A stretch of DNA of 17,636 nucleotides from Bradyrhizobiaceae bacterium (lineage in GTDB: Bacteria > Pseudomonadota > Alphaproteobacteria > Rhizobiales > Hyphomicrobiaceae): NCBI GenBank assembly GCA_947475855.1, contig CANJPN010000050.1, positions 1 to 17,636 of the forward strand, written 5' to 3'. Position 1 is the first letter of the stretch; each line of letters starts with the position of its first letter. A program made the position numbers and the translations under genes. The notes beneath the pieces are model-generated. The model saw only the letters and a list, made by a program, of their open reading frames with translations, was not told where the DNA came from and did not search any database. Shown piece after piece: positions 1-6,991 of this stretch.

Positions 1-2
1 AC

Positions 3-326
3 CGCAGCAAGATCGCGCAGCAGGATGCGCCGTCAGTCGAGCAAGCCGCCTACAAGCGGAATTTGGCGAACTGCTTGGGCGGCTACGGGCTCTGCGACCG
101 CAGCAAGATCGCGTCGAACGACATGTCGAGCGTAGATGAGGCGATCCTTCGATCATCCATTCAGCATCCAGGAACTACTACTCTTCCCCGCATTACCACC
201 GAACGACCTCTCGATGGGTATGGAGTGATCAGTAGGATCACAGGCCGTTCAAAGACCATTGCGGTCAGTGGCTACATCCGAAGAAATGGAACTTATGTGC
301 GTCCACACTACCGATCCCGACGATAG
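3..326 (+). CDS. 3' end of a repeat-containing secreted-type protein (partial)
   Basis: The reading frame is open from the left edge of the window and ends at TAG 324-326, so only the C-terminal part is present; TTG 63 is an internal codon and not a likely start. The peptide carries a repeat of about 32 residues: RSKIA occurs at the window edge and again 32 codons later, after RNLANCLGGYGLCD. A 17-nt stretch is identical at 1-17 and 97-113, a period of 96 bp. Repeats of the type RN-x-x-x-CL-x-G-x-x-x-CD-x-S-x-L/I are found in hypothetical exported proteins of Hyphomicrobiales (recognised from memory). The tail VSGYIRRNGTYVRPHYRSRR matches a short C-terminal motif common in alphaproteobacterial secreted proteins. 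The function is unknown. The paired cysteines in each repeat suggest an oxidising, extracytoplasmic location (inference). Confidence 0.75.
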   Translation, partial: RSKIAQQDAPSVEQAAYKRNLANCLGGYGLCDRSKIASNDMSSVDEAILRSSIQHPGTTTLPRITTERPLDGYGVISRITGRSKTIAVSGYIRRNGTYVRPHYRSRR

Positions 327-370
327 AAGCGATTAGCTTCAAACTGTATGAGGCACAACCTTCCACTAGC

Positions 371-1189
371 TCACTTCAAGCAGTTCTTCGCCTTGCGGAA
401 GCCAGCCTCTTCGGCAACGGCAGCAGAAGCGAACAACTGCAATCGGAGGCCGTCAGGCTCGCTCGCCATCTTGCCGTAAGAGCCGCAGCCCTCCGTGTGA
501 TAGATGCCTCTCAGGCCTGTCATGACCTGTCGAGCCATCGCAAAGACCTTGGCCTTGATCCAAACCCCTTGTCCAAAGAGTTGATTGCGGACGGGCTCGA
601 TATCGGACGGGCATTGGCCCATGAAGGTCGCATTGCTCCTGTTGGAATAGCGGACGTCCCTCGGGTTCGCGAAGCAGCTTGCCCATAAGCCGCGTCGGTT
701 CTCGCGAGCCGCACGCTCCTCGTCAGCAAACCGCCCATCCGAGTGCATCTTGAACTCGATGGCCCATCCTTCGCGAACTAGCCAGTGCTCGATGCTTTCG
801 CCACCCACAGAGCAGCGACCGATGTGTCGGTTGTATTTGGTGTCCGCTCCGACATCCTGACAGGTCATTGGTCTGTCGCCGATAAACCGAGTTAGGGCTT
901 TCGTCGCAGCCTCGCCACACGGCCACAGCTTGTCATCGGGCGCGAGACATTGCTGGTTTCGTTCGGGCGCATCGATACCGTCAAGACGGAACTTGGTTCC
1001 CGAGAGGACTAGCGTGTCAGCATCCGTCATCTGAGGCTGCGCTACCAGGGTCTCTGCCTTCGCCCAGGACGCCAGCAACATGCCCGCGAGCACGGACAGC
1101 ACGAACACGATTAGGCCCAATCGACGCCGACCAGGAATGATGTTGAGCCCGATCCGCTCGGCTTCCCGATCATACCCAGTTCCAGGCAT
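371..1189 (-). CDS. Membrane-anchored SNase-like (thermonuclease family) protein
   Basis: 272 residues from ATG 1189, chosen because GGGAG lies 6 nt upstream; a longer start at TTG 1243 exists without a clear ribosome site. A hydrophobic segment at about residues 24-44 ending in AKA is a signal peptide or anchor. An SNase (OB-fold nuclease) domain follows, with FRLDGIDAPE at 67-76 supplying the Arg, Asp and Glu expected in the active site, MTDADT just before it giving the first metal-binding Asp, and YNRHIGRC near 119-126 supplying the second Arg. The C-terminal part, with IYHTEGCGSY and LFASAAVAEEAGFRKAKNC, resembles the short Cys/His SUNSET or Ada-type zinc-binding-like module that often follows SNase domains. 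Expected activity is calcium-dependent cleavage of DNA or RNA outside the cytoplasm (family knowledge). It is the last gene of the minus-strand cluster. Confidence 0.85.
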   Translation of the reverse strand: MPGTGYDREAERIGLNIIPGRRRLGLIVFVLSVLAGMLLASWAKAETLVAQPQMTDADTLVLSGTKFRLDGIDAPERNQQCLAPDDKLWPCGEAATKALTRFIGDRPMTCQDVGADTKYNRHIGRCSVGGESIEHWLVREGWAIEFKMHSDGRFADEERAARENRRGLWASCFANPRDVRYSNRSNATFMGQCPSDIEPVRNQLFGQGVWIKAKVFAMARQVMTGLRGIYHTEGCGSYGKMASEPDGLRLQLFASAAVAEEAGFRKAKNCLK

Positions 1190-1239
1190 GGGCAACTCCC
1201 AACAACGCGACGTGGCGGAAACTATGCGGGTGCCGAACA

Positions 1240-1488
1240 TCAATGCAAGAACAGGCTGACCCCGAGCAAGTTCATAAAATCCTCAATGCTGACGCGGCGG
1301 CACTTTTCCGAAGGGCAGTAGGCATGGGCAGGCAATGCCGCCGTTGGATTGTGAATGTGCAGGGCATGATCCGCCGTGCCGTCATCATGAGGGCAGCGAA
1401 CCAGGACGTAGCCCAACAGTTCGCGTTGGTCCTCGATCACTACGACCGACGGCGTTGCCACCACGATATCGGCCAGCCGATCAATCAT
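1240..1488 (-). CDS. Small Cys-containing protein, translationally coupled to the preceding gene
   Basis: 82 residues starting MIDRLADIVVATPSVVV. The start ATG (1488-1486) overlaps the TGA stop (1487-1485) of the exported Cys-rich gene in an ATGA arrangement, which points to translational coupling and fixes the start inside a longer open frame. The protein has a beta-rich N-terminal half (VVVIEDQRELLGYVLVRC) and a Cys pair in CPSEKC, with RCPHDDG earlier, so a small zinc-ribbon-like fold is possible (inference). There is no signal peptide, unlike its partner. I do not recognise the family. Its own stop TGA (1242-1240) overlaps a TTG that could start a longer form of the SNase gene, so the three genes probably share one transcript. 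Confidence 0.6.
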   Translation of the reverse strand: MIDRLADIVVATPSVVVIEDQRELLGYVLVRCPHDDGTADHALHIHNPTAALPAHAYCPSEKCRRVSIEDFMNLLGVSLFLH

Positions 1489-1826
1489 CTGATGCCAGGG
1501 ATTTGCTTGGTGGCTCGGTAGGCCGCAATCATGGTCGGGGTGATATCGGTGATGTTGCAAAGAGGCTTGTAACCGTTCGGCTTCAGGTAGGCGCTGTTCC
1601 CGCCGCAAGCCCTACCATTCCGCATCGTGTCATTCGGACAGGCGCAGGGTTTCCCCATGGCCTTGTAGGCGGCAATCGAGGCCGCTATGACCAGAGCGAT
1701 GATTGCCGCGTCGGTGAGGATTTCCTTGGTCTGGGGGCTAAGTCGGCTGATCTGCACATCCTGGGCATGAACCGATCCAGCAAAGCAGATGCTCGCGACC
1801 GCTGCGACGAACGCTCTCCAAAACAT
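1485..1826 (-). CDS. Small exported Cys-rich protein
   Basis: 113 residues. A standard signal peptide is visible: MFWRAFVAAVASICFAGSVHA with an AHA-type cleavage site before QDVQ. A second hydrophobic segment (ILTDAAIIALVIAASIAAY) near residues 36-54 could anchor the mature protein. The C-terminal half carries GKPCACPNDTMRNGRACGG, followed by SAYLKPNGYKPLC and ITDITPTMI. This is a Cys pattern I recognise from small exported proteins of rhizobia and relatives, usually found near nuclease or conjugation-type gene clusters; no biochemical role is known to me. A GGGGG ribosome site lies about 8 nt before ATG 1826. It overlaps the next gene by ATGA and sits in the minus-strand cluster ending with the SNase gene. 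Confidence 0.75.
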   Translation of the reverse strand: MFWRAFVAAVASICFAGSVHAQDVQISRLSPQTKEILTDAAIIALVIAASIAAYKAMGKPCACPNDTMRNGRACGGNSAYLKPNGYKPLCNITDITPTMIAAYRATKQIPGIR

Positions 1827-1960
1827 AACGCCACCCCCTACACAGATAGGACGCCTTATTCTCCCACAAGAAGTCCGCCCTAGTCTGATCGAACTCTCGC
1901 CACCTCACAAGTCTTCGTCATCAAGGAAATCTTCATACGGAACGACGCGGATGAGGACTT

Positions 1961-1985
1961 AAGCACCTCTTTCTGGGGAGGTGAC
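1961..1985. terminator. Hairpin in a short intergenic gap, possible terminator
   Basis: CACCTC at 1964-1969 and GAGGTG at 1978-1983 form a perfect 6-bp stem with an 8-nt loop, just beyond the stop codon of the basic exported protein gene on the minus strand. There is no T tract, so factor-independent termination is doubtful; it may only be a 3'-end stabilising hairpin. Confidence 0.3.
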
Positions 1986-1992
1986 TCAGCGG

Positions 1993-2217
1993 CTATGGGC
2001 GTGCACCCTTTGCTGGTATCCAACGCCCAGGTCGCCAAATCCTCCTCACGCCAGAAAGCCTGCGACGAGCAATGTTCTCCCTTCTCACATTGAAGGCAGC
2101 TCCAAAACGGCGCCGCCTATATTCCGTATAACCTTGGGCTTCCGCTGTCGCGGAAAGCGGAACCGTGGCAGCAACACCACAAGACAACAGCGAAAGAATG
2201 AAAACTCGCCTGTGCAT
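1993..2217 (-). CDS. Small basic exported protein
   Basis: 74 residues from ATG 2217, selected because GGGAGG lies 9 nt upstream; the frame is open further upstream but without a ribosome site. It starts MHRRVFILSLLSCGVAATVPLSATAEAQG, a clear signal peptide (basic n-region, hydrophobic core, A-x-A-type sites). The mature part is very rich in arginine (YRRRRFGAAFNVRREN, then IARRRLSGVRRIWRPGRW) with scattered aromatics. Such short Arg/Trp/Tyr-rich exported proteins are common in Hyphomicrobiales, and their function is unknown. A dyad just upstream (2232-2249) could be an operator. It sits between the acidic cytoplasmic protein gene and the Cys-rich exported protein gene, all on the minus strand. 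Confidence 0.55.
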   Translation of the reverse strand: MHRRVFILSLLSCGVAATVPLSATAEAQGYTEYRRRRFGAAFNVRRENIARRRLSGVRRIWRPGRWIPAKGARP

Positions 2218-2231
2218 TTTGCGATCCTCCC

Positions 2232-2249
2232 AGTTAAGTCGGATTAACT
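2232..2249. promoter_or_regulatory. Perfect dyad AGTTAA-N6-TTAACT, candidate operator
   Basis: On the minus strand this symmetric 18-bp site sits immediately 5' of the GGGAGG ribosome site of the small basic exported protein gene. Its position fits a repressor operator or an RNA stem masking the leader. The only evidence is symmetry and location. Confidence 0.35.
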
Positions 2250-2423
2250 TGCCCATATTCTGCGTGCGTAGTCGAGCGGGCAGCAGCATTTTATTCACCG
2301 TGCCAACTGATCGCATGGAGTTCGACCAGAGAGCAGCTATCGAAGACAATTCCATCGCCAAGGTGACGATAAGCTCGACCGTCCAACACAGCCGATCACG
2401 GACCGTATCCGCTACGGTCAGCC

Positions 2424-2858
2424 TCAGTCGCCGTCGTCGAGGTCGGCTTCGGTCAGCACCTTCGTGACCGTGTTCGGCATCAGCAGCGTGTGCACGGGGC
2501 CGTCTCGATCATCGATAGCAAGCAGGATCGGGGTGTCGGAACCGCTCAAGGAAGCGTAGAGTCCGTCTTCCGAATCTTCATCCCCGAATATCGAGATTGT
2601 CGGAATGGCGACGGCGGCCGACTTCCGATTTTTAGCGGGCTTCTTGCTCTTGGCCTTAGCCGATGCGGGAGTGCCGATGGTGGTGTTCGAGGGCTCGACC
2701 GATGGCTTCGACGGACTTGTGGCAGGCCGTTTCGATAACAAGACGCCGCCGTTTGCCCAATACCAGTCGTGGAACTGGCCTTCGGTCAGGACGACCTCCA
2801 TAATCCCGACGCGTCGTCTCTCGACCCGATATCGGTAGAGCTTGATGGCTTCGGTCAT
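2424..2858 (-). CDS. Acidic cytoplasmic protein of unknown function
   Basis: 144 residues from ATG 2858, supported by AGGAG 8 nt upstream; the frame is open further upstream but lacks a ribosome site. There is no signal peptide or membrane segment. The N-terminal part (MTEAIKLYRYRVERRRVGIMEVVLTEGQF, with HDWYWANGG) is ordered and basic. The middle, from about residue 42 to 80, is a Ser/Pro/Lys-rich linker (SKPSVEPSNTT, AKAKSKKPAKNRKS) that looks disordered. The C-terminus is acidic (FGDEDSEDG and a final LTEADLDDGD). I do not recognise the family. It lies 53 bp downstream of the secreted 323-residue protein gene on the same strand, so the two are probably cotranscribed. Confidence 0.6.
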   Translation of the reverse strand: MTEAIKLYRYRVERRRVGIMEVVLTEGQFHDWYWANGGVLLSKRPATSPSKPSVEPSNTTIGTPASAKAKSKKPAKNRKSAAVAIPTISIFGDEDSEDGLYASLSGSDTPILLAIDDRDGPVHTLLMPNTVTKVLTEADLDDGD

Positions 2859-2911
2859 CTGGTGTGCTCCTGGTGATCTGCTCGCAATCGGATTGAGTCC
2901 CGTGACGTATC

Positions 2912-3883
2912 TCAGTTGCTCAATCGACCGACAGTCCAACGCAATGCGGCGTCAGCGAGTCCTGTCGTGCCTTCGCGGTCACGTCGCCACCAGAAGCCAA
3001 CGCCATACGTGGCGATGCCACCCGAGAAGATCGAGCCGCTCTCGAAGACCCTTCCATCCGCCAGCGTGACGATGTGTTCGACGTAGCCCTCCATGCATGC
3101 CGACAACCGTAGTGCCGCCGAAGGACGCAGAGTATTCATCCGACGCAACAGATCGCGGGCAGCTTCCTTTGGCTTCGGTCCCGACATACTCGCCAAGTAA
3201 AGCAAGTCACGGATTCGTTCGCCGTTCTTGTCAAGAGCGTCGTAGTAGGGCCTGAACTGTAAAAGTGCCTTGAGGAAGGATCGAACATCGGAACGGACGG
3301 CGGTCGGCAAGGCTCGGCTTCCCTCCCCAATGTCTTGAAGCAAATGGCCGATGGTTTCCGCCTTCAGAGCCCCGATTAAAATCGACCGACCGAAGCTCGC
3401 GATGGCAAGGTCAATCGATTGTGCGCTTTTCTTTCCGTTGGTGAACTTCGGGCCAGCGGTGTCGAGCCCTTCCATCGATCTTCCGAACAGATTGTAGGCG
3501 ACGGCGATCCAGGCCCAACCCCGATGGATGGCCATGGCTTCGGCATCGTCCTCGCACGGGCTTCGCTCAACCACGTACTTGATGCCGTCAGTGTCGGCCA
3601 CTCGCCTCGGATACTGAGTATCCGTGTAGGCACCGCCCGACCACATCCCCGTGGTGTGGCGGGACATCTTGGCGTCCTTCAGCAATCCGAGGACGCTACG
3701 GCCGATGCCTGATGTGCGGGCTTCATTCGTATACGGTAACAACTCATTCGGGAGGCTTATCGGCGGCACCGCGAAAGGTTGCGAGAACGCCGCCTGAGAC
3801 AGCAGCACAAGTCCAATCGCAACGACGGCTCCCTTCAGCAGAAATCGACCTGATCTTGAAAGCGTGCTGACGATTTGCTTCAA
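2912..3883 (-). CDS. Secreted or periplasmic protein of unknown family
   Basis: 323 residues. The start is TTG 3883, well supported by GGAGG 6 nt upstream. The N-terminus MKQIVSTLSRSGRFLLKGAV is followed by a hydrophobic core (VAIGLVLLSQAAFSQPFA), a signal peptide with likely cleavage after AFS or nearby. The remainder is mostly helical with two separated Cys residues (ERSPCEDDAEAMAIHRGWAW and RLSACMEGYVEH), which could form a disulfide in the periplasm. The last 60 residues are Gly/aromatic-rich (SGGIATYGVGFWWRRDREG). I do not recognise a domain. It is the first gene of the minus-strand cluster, is divergent from the lipoprotein gene at 4478, and has a 594-bp control region between them. Confidence 0.65.
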   Translation of the reverse strand: MKQIVSTLSRSGRFLLKGAVVAIGLVLLSQAAFSQPFAVPPISLPNELLPYTNEARTSGIGRSVLGLLKDAKMSRHTTGMWSGGAYTDTQYPRRVADTDGIKYVVERSPCEDDAEAMAIHRGWAWIAVAYNLFGRSMEGLDTAGPKFTNGKKSAQSIDLAIASFGRSILIGALKAETIGHLLQDIGEGSRALPTAVRSDVRSFLKALLQFRPYYDALDKNGERIRDLLYLASMSGPKPKEAARDLLRRMNTLRPSAALRLSACMEGYVEHIVTLADGRVFESGSIFSGGIATYGVGFWWRRDREGTTGLADAALRWTVGRLSN

Positions 3884-4477
3884 TCAAAGCCTCCATGGGT
3901 TTCCGAGGAAGGACCATCCTCCCTGCGCATTGCAATTCGTGACAACCGCTAGCGACTGTAAATCGGCGCAGATCGGCACTCCCACGCTGGTTGTTTAGCG
4001 TGCGACGCTTCTATGATGGCTGTCGGCTGGAAGTCGTTTGGGCCTACGAGATGCAAATGGGCTTATGGCATGCAAAAACATTCCTCGAGCCCAGTGGCTT
4101 GAGGAGTTTCGACTGCGATCTCTTGGCTGGTAGAGGCGTAGCTCAGGCTACAGGACACTGACGCGAAACGTGCTCGGCCGAAGCATAGATGTGAGCATCA
4201 GGTAGGTCTCCCCTAGGCCGCCTATGTGCTCATACTTTATTCATAAATACAAGAGAAATCGTCTTGACCGTGGACTTTTTCTGTGTAGAGCAAGCGAATC
4301 TCTTGATTCCTCAAAGCTTCAGTCGGCGTTCGGAACTCGGCAGAAATGGTTGTTGCCGTGAGGCCGCCAAGGCTGTTGGCAAGCAGCATTCACCTTCAGT
4401 ATGGTGATGAATAGGGAGCCTTTCACGTGGCGGCACCGCCGTGGTGGCCGTGTGGTGTCCTGATTTCGAGGCAGTTC
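3884..4477. other. Long divergent intergenic region, no gene seen
   Basis: 594 bp between two divergent genes. I see no convincing coding frame. It contains two copies of ATGCAAA at 4051-4057 and 4070-4076 (19 bp apart), a small GTAGC/GCTAC hairpin near 4139, and a TTGACC at 4264 that could be a -35 box toward the lipoprotein gene but lacks a good -10 partner. It is likely to hold both promoters; none can be named with confidence. Confidence 0.5.
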
Positions 4478-4915
4478 ATGTTCCGCGTCGGTCTGAGCAT
4501 CGGACTTGGTTTGGCGTCTATGCTTGTGGGGTGTGCATCCGAACCACCCCTGACGACCACGGGAAGTCAGCCTGCACTTGTGACGCGAACGAAGACCGTA
4601 GTGATCGAGAAGCGGATCGTTGTCGAGAAGACGCGGACCTGCACCACTACACTCAAGGCGGCTGACGCCTGCGCAGTCCGTAAGACGTGCGATCAGATCG
4701 CTACATGCGCTGAAGCCTACTATCTGCTGACGGCATGCAAGGGAAACAATCTTCTGGACGGAGGGAGTGGTTATCCGTCGAATGGCATCCCCTGCGAGGC
4801 GAAGTGCGGATCAACAGCGATATCGATGACCGAAAAGATCAGGGCAAGCCCCTTCGCACCACCGACTTCATCGGAGACTGTTTGCACGCCTCCTGCCCCA
4901 ACCGACCCCACTTAG
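4478..4915 (+). CDS. Lipoprotein with Excalibur-like Cys pattern
   Basis: 145 residues from ATG 4478, chosen over GTG 4427 because GAGG lies 6 nt upstream and the signal peptide then starts cleanly: MFRVGLSIGLGLASMLVGC, with lipobox LVGC and lipidated Cys at residue 19. A Thr/Val/Lys-rich stretch follows (TRTKTVVIEKRIVVEKTRT), probably an extended stalk. The C-terminal half has many cysteines (CTTTLKAADACAVRKTC, ATCAEAYYLLTACKG) and then LLDGGSGY and NGIPCEAKCG. The order Cys-x-x-Ile-x-x-Cys-x-x-Ala, Leu-Asp-Gly, Gly-Ile-Pro-Cys-Glu-x-x-Cys follows the Excalibur calcium-binding motif, although the Asp-rich loop is degenerate. Excalibur domains are frequently found with SNase-type nucleases, and one is encoded 3 kb away. 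Likely membrane-attached on the periplasmic side. Confidence 0.7.
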   Translation: MFRVGLSIGLGLASMLVGCASEPPLTTTGSQPALVTRTKTVVIEKRIVVEKTRTCTTTLKAADACAVRKTCDQIATCAEAYYLLTACKGNNLLDGGSGYPSNGIPCEAKCGSTAISMTEKIRASPFAPPTSSETVCTPPAPTDPT

Positions 4916-5008
4916 CCGCGTGGGAATTCACCTCCGCTCACTGATGGTCGATCAAGCCGCGACCTGATAGCATAACATCTGGACAGTATCAGTATGGGGG
5001 GCGTTGCC

Positions 5009-5803
5009 ATGGACGGGGCATTGCAGGAACTCTTAGTCAAGTGGCTTCCGTATGTCATCACGGCCATGGGAGCCTTCAGCCTATCCGTCCTATTCCTGGC
5101 CTATACGCTCTGGAAGTATGGAAAGGAAATCCAGAAGCTCAACAGGTTCGAGACCATCGTCAAGCTTGCATACTTCGCGGACAAGAATGAGGACGCTGCC
5201 AAAGCTTTTGGTCATGCCGCCGTGGCCTCCGACCGAATGAGGAAGACGACGGAGGAGTTTCGTACTGACTTGGAAAGCCTACGCGACTTCATGAAGGACG
5301 TTCAGGAGAAGCTGTCCGAATATAACGCCGACAAGATCACCGAAGAACGGCTTGACAACACGGACCAGCCTCTCTCCGCGCAGAACGGGCAGTCCTATCC
5401 GCAATCTGGGCATCCCCAAACTGTGCAACAACTCTACGGCGACATGCTGGCGGAATGGCAGTTGTTCCTCGATGCATTTCGGAAGAGGCTTGAGGAAGCG
5501 AAAATTGCGCCAAACCTTAGGCGTATCGGTCGGATGACCTACGATTTGGCCGACCGCCGCCGCAAGAATCCGTTGCCGCTTGAAACTGCCGAGTTGATTA
5601 CGGCCCTTCATGCTCAGTACAAGCGGTACGTTCGCCTTCAAACTACCAAGTCGGATTGGCTGACCAAAGAGGTGCATGACGCCTTCGTTCAGTTAGTCAG
5701 AACCTCAATCCAAGAACTTCAAAAACCACCGATCCAACAATCTAGCAGCGCAAGTGGATCGGCGAATGGAAAGGTCCCCGAAGAGCAGGCTGGGCTGCAT
5801 TAA
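5009..5803 (+). CDS. Membrane-anchored coiled-coil protein of unknown function
   Basis: 264 residues if started at ATG 5009, which has a G-rich ribosome-like sequence 7 nt upstream; ATG 4994, five codons earlier, has none. A single membrane segment spans about residues 12-36 (WLPYVITAMGAFSLSVLFLA followed by YTLWKYGKE), so most of the protein is probably cytoplasmic. After it come long charged helices (RKTTEEFRTDLESLRDFMKD, VQEKLSEYNADK) suggesting a coiled coil, a Gln/Ser/Pro-rich linker, then a second helical domain (LYGDMLAEWQLFLDAFRKRL, KNPLPLETAELITALHAQYK). There are no recognisable catalytic motifs. It follows the lipoprotein gene on the same strand. Membrane anchor plus coiled coil plus helical domain also occurs in some phage-exclusion and sensor proteins, but no such role can be claimed here. 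Confidence 0.65.
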   Translation: MDGALQELLVKWLPYVITAMGAFSLSVLFLAYTLWKYGKEIQKLNRFETIVKLAYFADKNEDAAKAFGHAAVASDRMRKTTEEFRTDLESLRDFMKDVQEKLSEYNADKITEERLDNTDQPLSAQNGQSYPQSGHPQTVQQLYGDMLAEWQLFLDAFRKRLEEAKIAPNLRRIGRMTYDLADRRRKNPLPLETAELITALHAQYKRYVRLQTTKSDWLTKEVHDAFVQLVRTSIQELQKPPIQQSSSASGSANGKVPEEQAGLH

Positions 5804-5936
5804 GTAGCCTTGCAAACACATACTGGCACGGTGCAGTTCGTATCTGGCAGGCCGAGGGCTTCAGCGGCTATTTTGATCACATATGGCTTGGGTAAGCTGA
5901 ACGAATAAACGCACGGTCACAGTGAGGGGGTATCCA

Positions 5937-6452
5937 ATGGCAATATTTGAGATCAAAGCAAAGCACACTGTCCCAATCATACAGTTGGAGCGTGGCAGTG
6001 CCATCGATGCTGCCGAACTCGACGAAATGCGGAAGCATCCCGACTTCCAGCAATATGGTTGCTACGTCTATTCCATTGCTTTTCCCACGGGAGCAATGCC
6101 TATTTACGTCGGAAAGGCCCAGGATCAATGTTTTTCTTCGAGAACATTCAGCGCCGACAATCGACTCCGCGTCCAGAACTCTATAAATGACTATCAGCGG
6201 AAATACCCCCTTGCGGTGTGGCTCGTAGCCCAACAGAATAATCGCGGCGCACCGAATAAGTCTGAAATTGATCATATCGAATGTTGGCTCATTTATAAGG
6301 CGACCGAGCGAAACCCCGATGGGCTCTTGAACAAGCACAGGGCTGGCTTCAATCCTCACGATCTAAAAATCGCTCACATCTTGACACATATCCCACCAGG
6401 AAGGACACCAAACCTTGTCGTTGAGTTCAAAAATATGATGGGCCTTGATTAG
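5937..6452 (+). CDS. GIY-YIG-like nuclease domain protein
   Basis: 171 residues from ATG 5937, with GAGGGGG 7 nt upstream; GTG 5922 is less likely. The motif GCYVYSIAF (residues 42-50) followed by MPIYVGKAQ (about 54-62) fits the paired GIY...YIG strands of this nuclease fold. Arg residues follow (SSRTFSADNRLRV), then IDHIECWLIYKA with the Glu in the position of the metal-binding catalytic residue, and LLNKHRAGF with the conserved Asn. GIY-YIG enzymes cut DNA in repair, homing, restriction and phage defence. The first motif is GCY rather than GIY, so activity is likely but not certain. It is preceded by 133 bp of non-coding DNA and followed by the first copy of a structured repeat. Confidence 0.65.
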   Translation: MAIFEIKAKHTVPIIQLERGSAIDAAELDEMRKHPDFQQYGCYVYSIAFPTGAMPIYVGKAQDQCFSSRTFSADNRLRVQNSINDYQRKYPLAVWLVAQQNNRGAPNKSEIDHIECWLIYKATERNPDGLLNKHRAGFNPHDLKIAHILTHIPPGRTPNLVVEFKNMMGLD

Positions 6453-6504
6453 CACGCACTACGGCAAGTCTATAGGAAGGCATAAACATCCACCAATCGT
6501 AACT

Positions 6505-6563
6505 CTCCAAGATTGCTGGGCTCGACGAAGCTCGCTACACAATCTCGGGCTCGGATTGCACCC
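6505..6563 (+). repeat. Structured intergenic repeat, copy A
   Basis: Copy A aligns without gaps to copy B at 6992-7050, with 46 of 57 bases identical over 6507-6563. It can fold: CCAAGATTG at 6507-6515 pairs with CAATCTCGG at 6540-6548 (8 of 9 pairs) around a 24-nt loop containing GGGCTCG. It lies 52 bp after the GIY-YIG-like gene and 120 bp before the RHH regulator gene. Confidence 0.6.
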
Positions 6564-6682
6564 TTCCCTGGGCTTCATCCTGTAACTCAAAAACCACACC
6601 GTGGCGGCGGAGATATATATTCGACCATGGCCGCTGCGTATAAATACATATCCAAAATAACCGCTTATCGGAGCCCCTTTCG

Positions 6683-6955
6683 TTGTCGAGTAAATCCATT
6701 CGTCCATTCAAGCCCATATTACTCAACCTGCCTATCGATCTGGTCAGCCGCCTTGATGAAGCTGCTACGGTGCTGGGAATGGACCGTAGCACCCTGATCA
6801 GGCGATCATTGACCAGGGATATGGCGTTCCTGGTTGTCCATGAGATGACCCGAACCCTTGAACACCAGCGCCAAACCGAACGAGCGTATGGGATATGGTC
6901 GAGTTCGGCGGCCGATCCCACGACGACGGCGTTCCCCAGGCAGAACGAATGGTAG
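6683..6955 (+). CDS. Ribbon-helix-helix (CopG/Arc-type) DNA-binding protein
   Basis: 90 residues, start TTG 6683 with GGAG 9 nt upstream. Residues about 12-50 form a typical RHH fold: a beta strand PILLNLPIDLV, helix 1 SRLDEAATVLGM, the turn DRSTLIRR, and helix 2 SLTRDMAFLVVHEM. RHH proteins bind DNA as dimers through the strand; they act as plasmid copy-control or partition regulators, antitoxins and mobile-element repressors (family knowledge). The C-terminus is polar and probably disordered. No toxin partner is adjacent: the downstream gene is convergent and encodes a helicase-primase. The two flanking copies of the structured repeat are plausible binding sites (inference). Confidence 0.7.
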   Translation: MSSKSIRPFKPILLNLPIDLVSRLDEAATVLGMDRSTLIRRSLTRDMAFLVVHEMTRTLEHQRQTERAYGIWSSSAADPTTTAFPRQNEW

Positions 6956-6991
6956 CCCTCTTGAGGTAGAGCGCCGATAACCGAACGCTCC

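Noticed and set aside
1335..1883. 182-residue plus-strand ORF
   Set aside because: Antisense to the small Cys-rich genes; composition is that of a shadow frame, and the minus-strand genes have signal peptide, motifs and ribosome sites.
4139..4152. GTAGCTCAG near 4139, resembling the 5' half of the tRNA
   Set aside because: Only nine bases match tRNA-Met and the surrounding sequence does not fold as a tRNA; not evidence of an attachment-site duplicate.
6531..6538. CTCGCTAC in repeat copy A matching the tRNA-Met 3' end (11443-11450 area)
   Set aside because: Only about 8 bases, absent from copy B in the same form; too short to be an attachment core.
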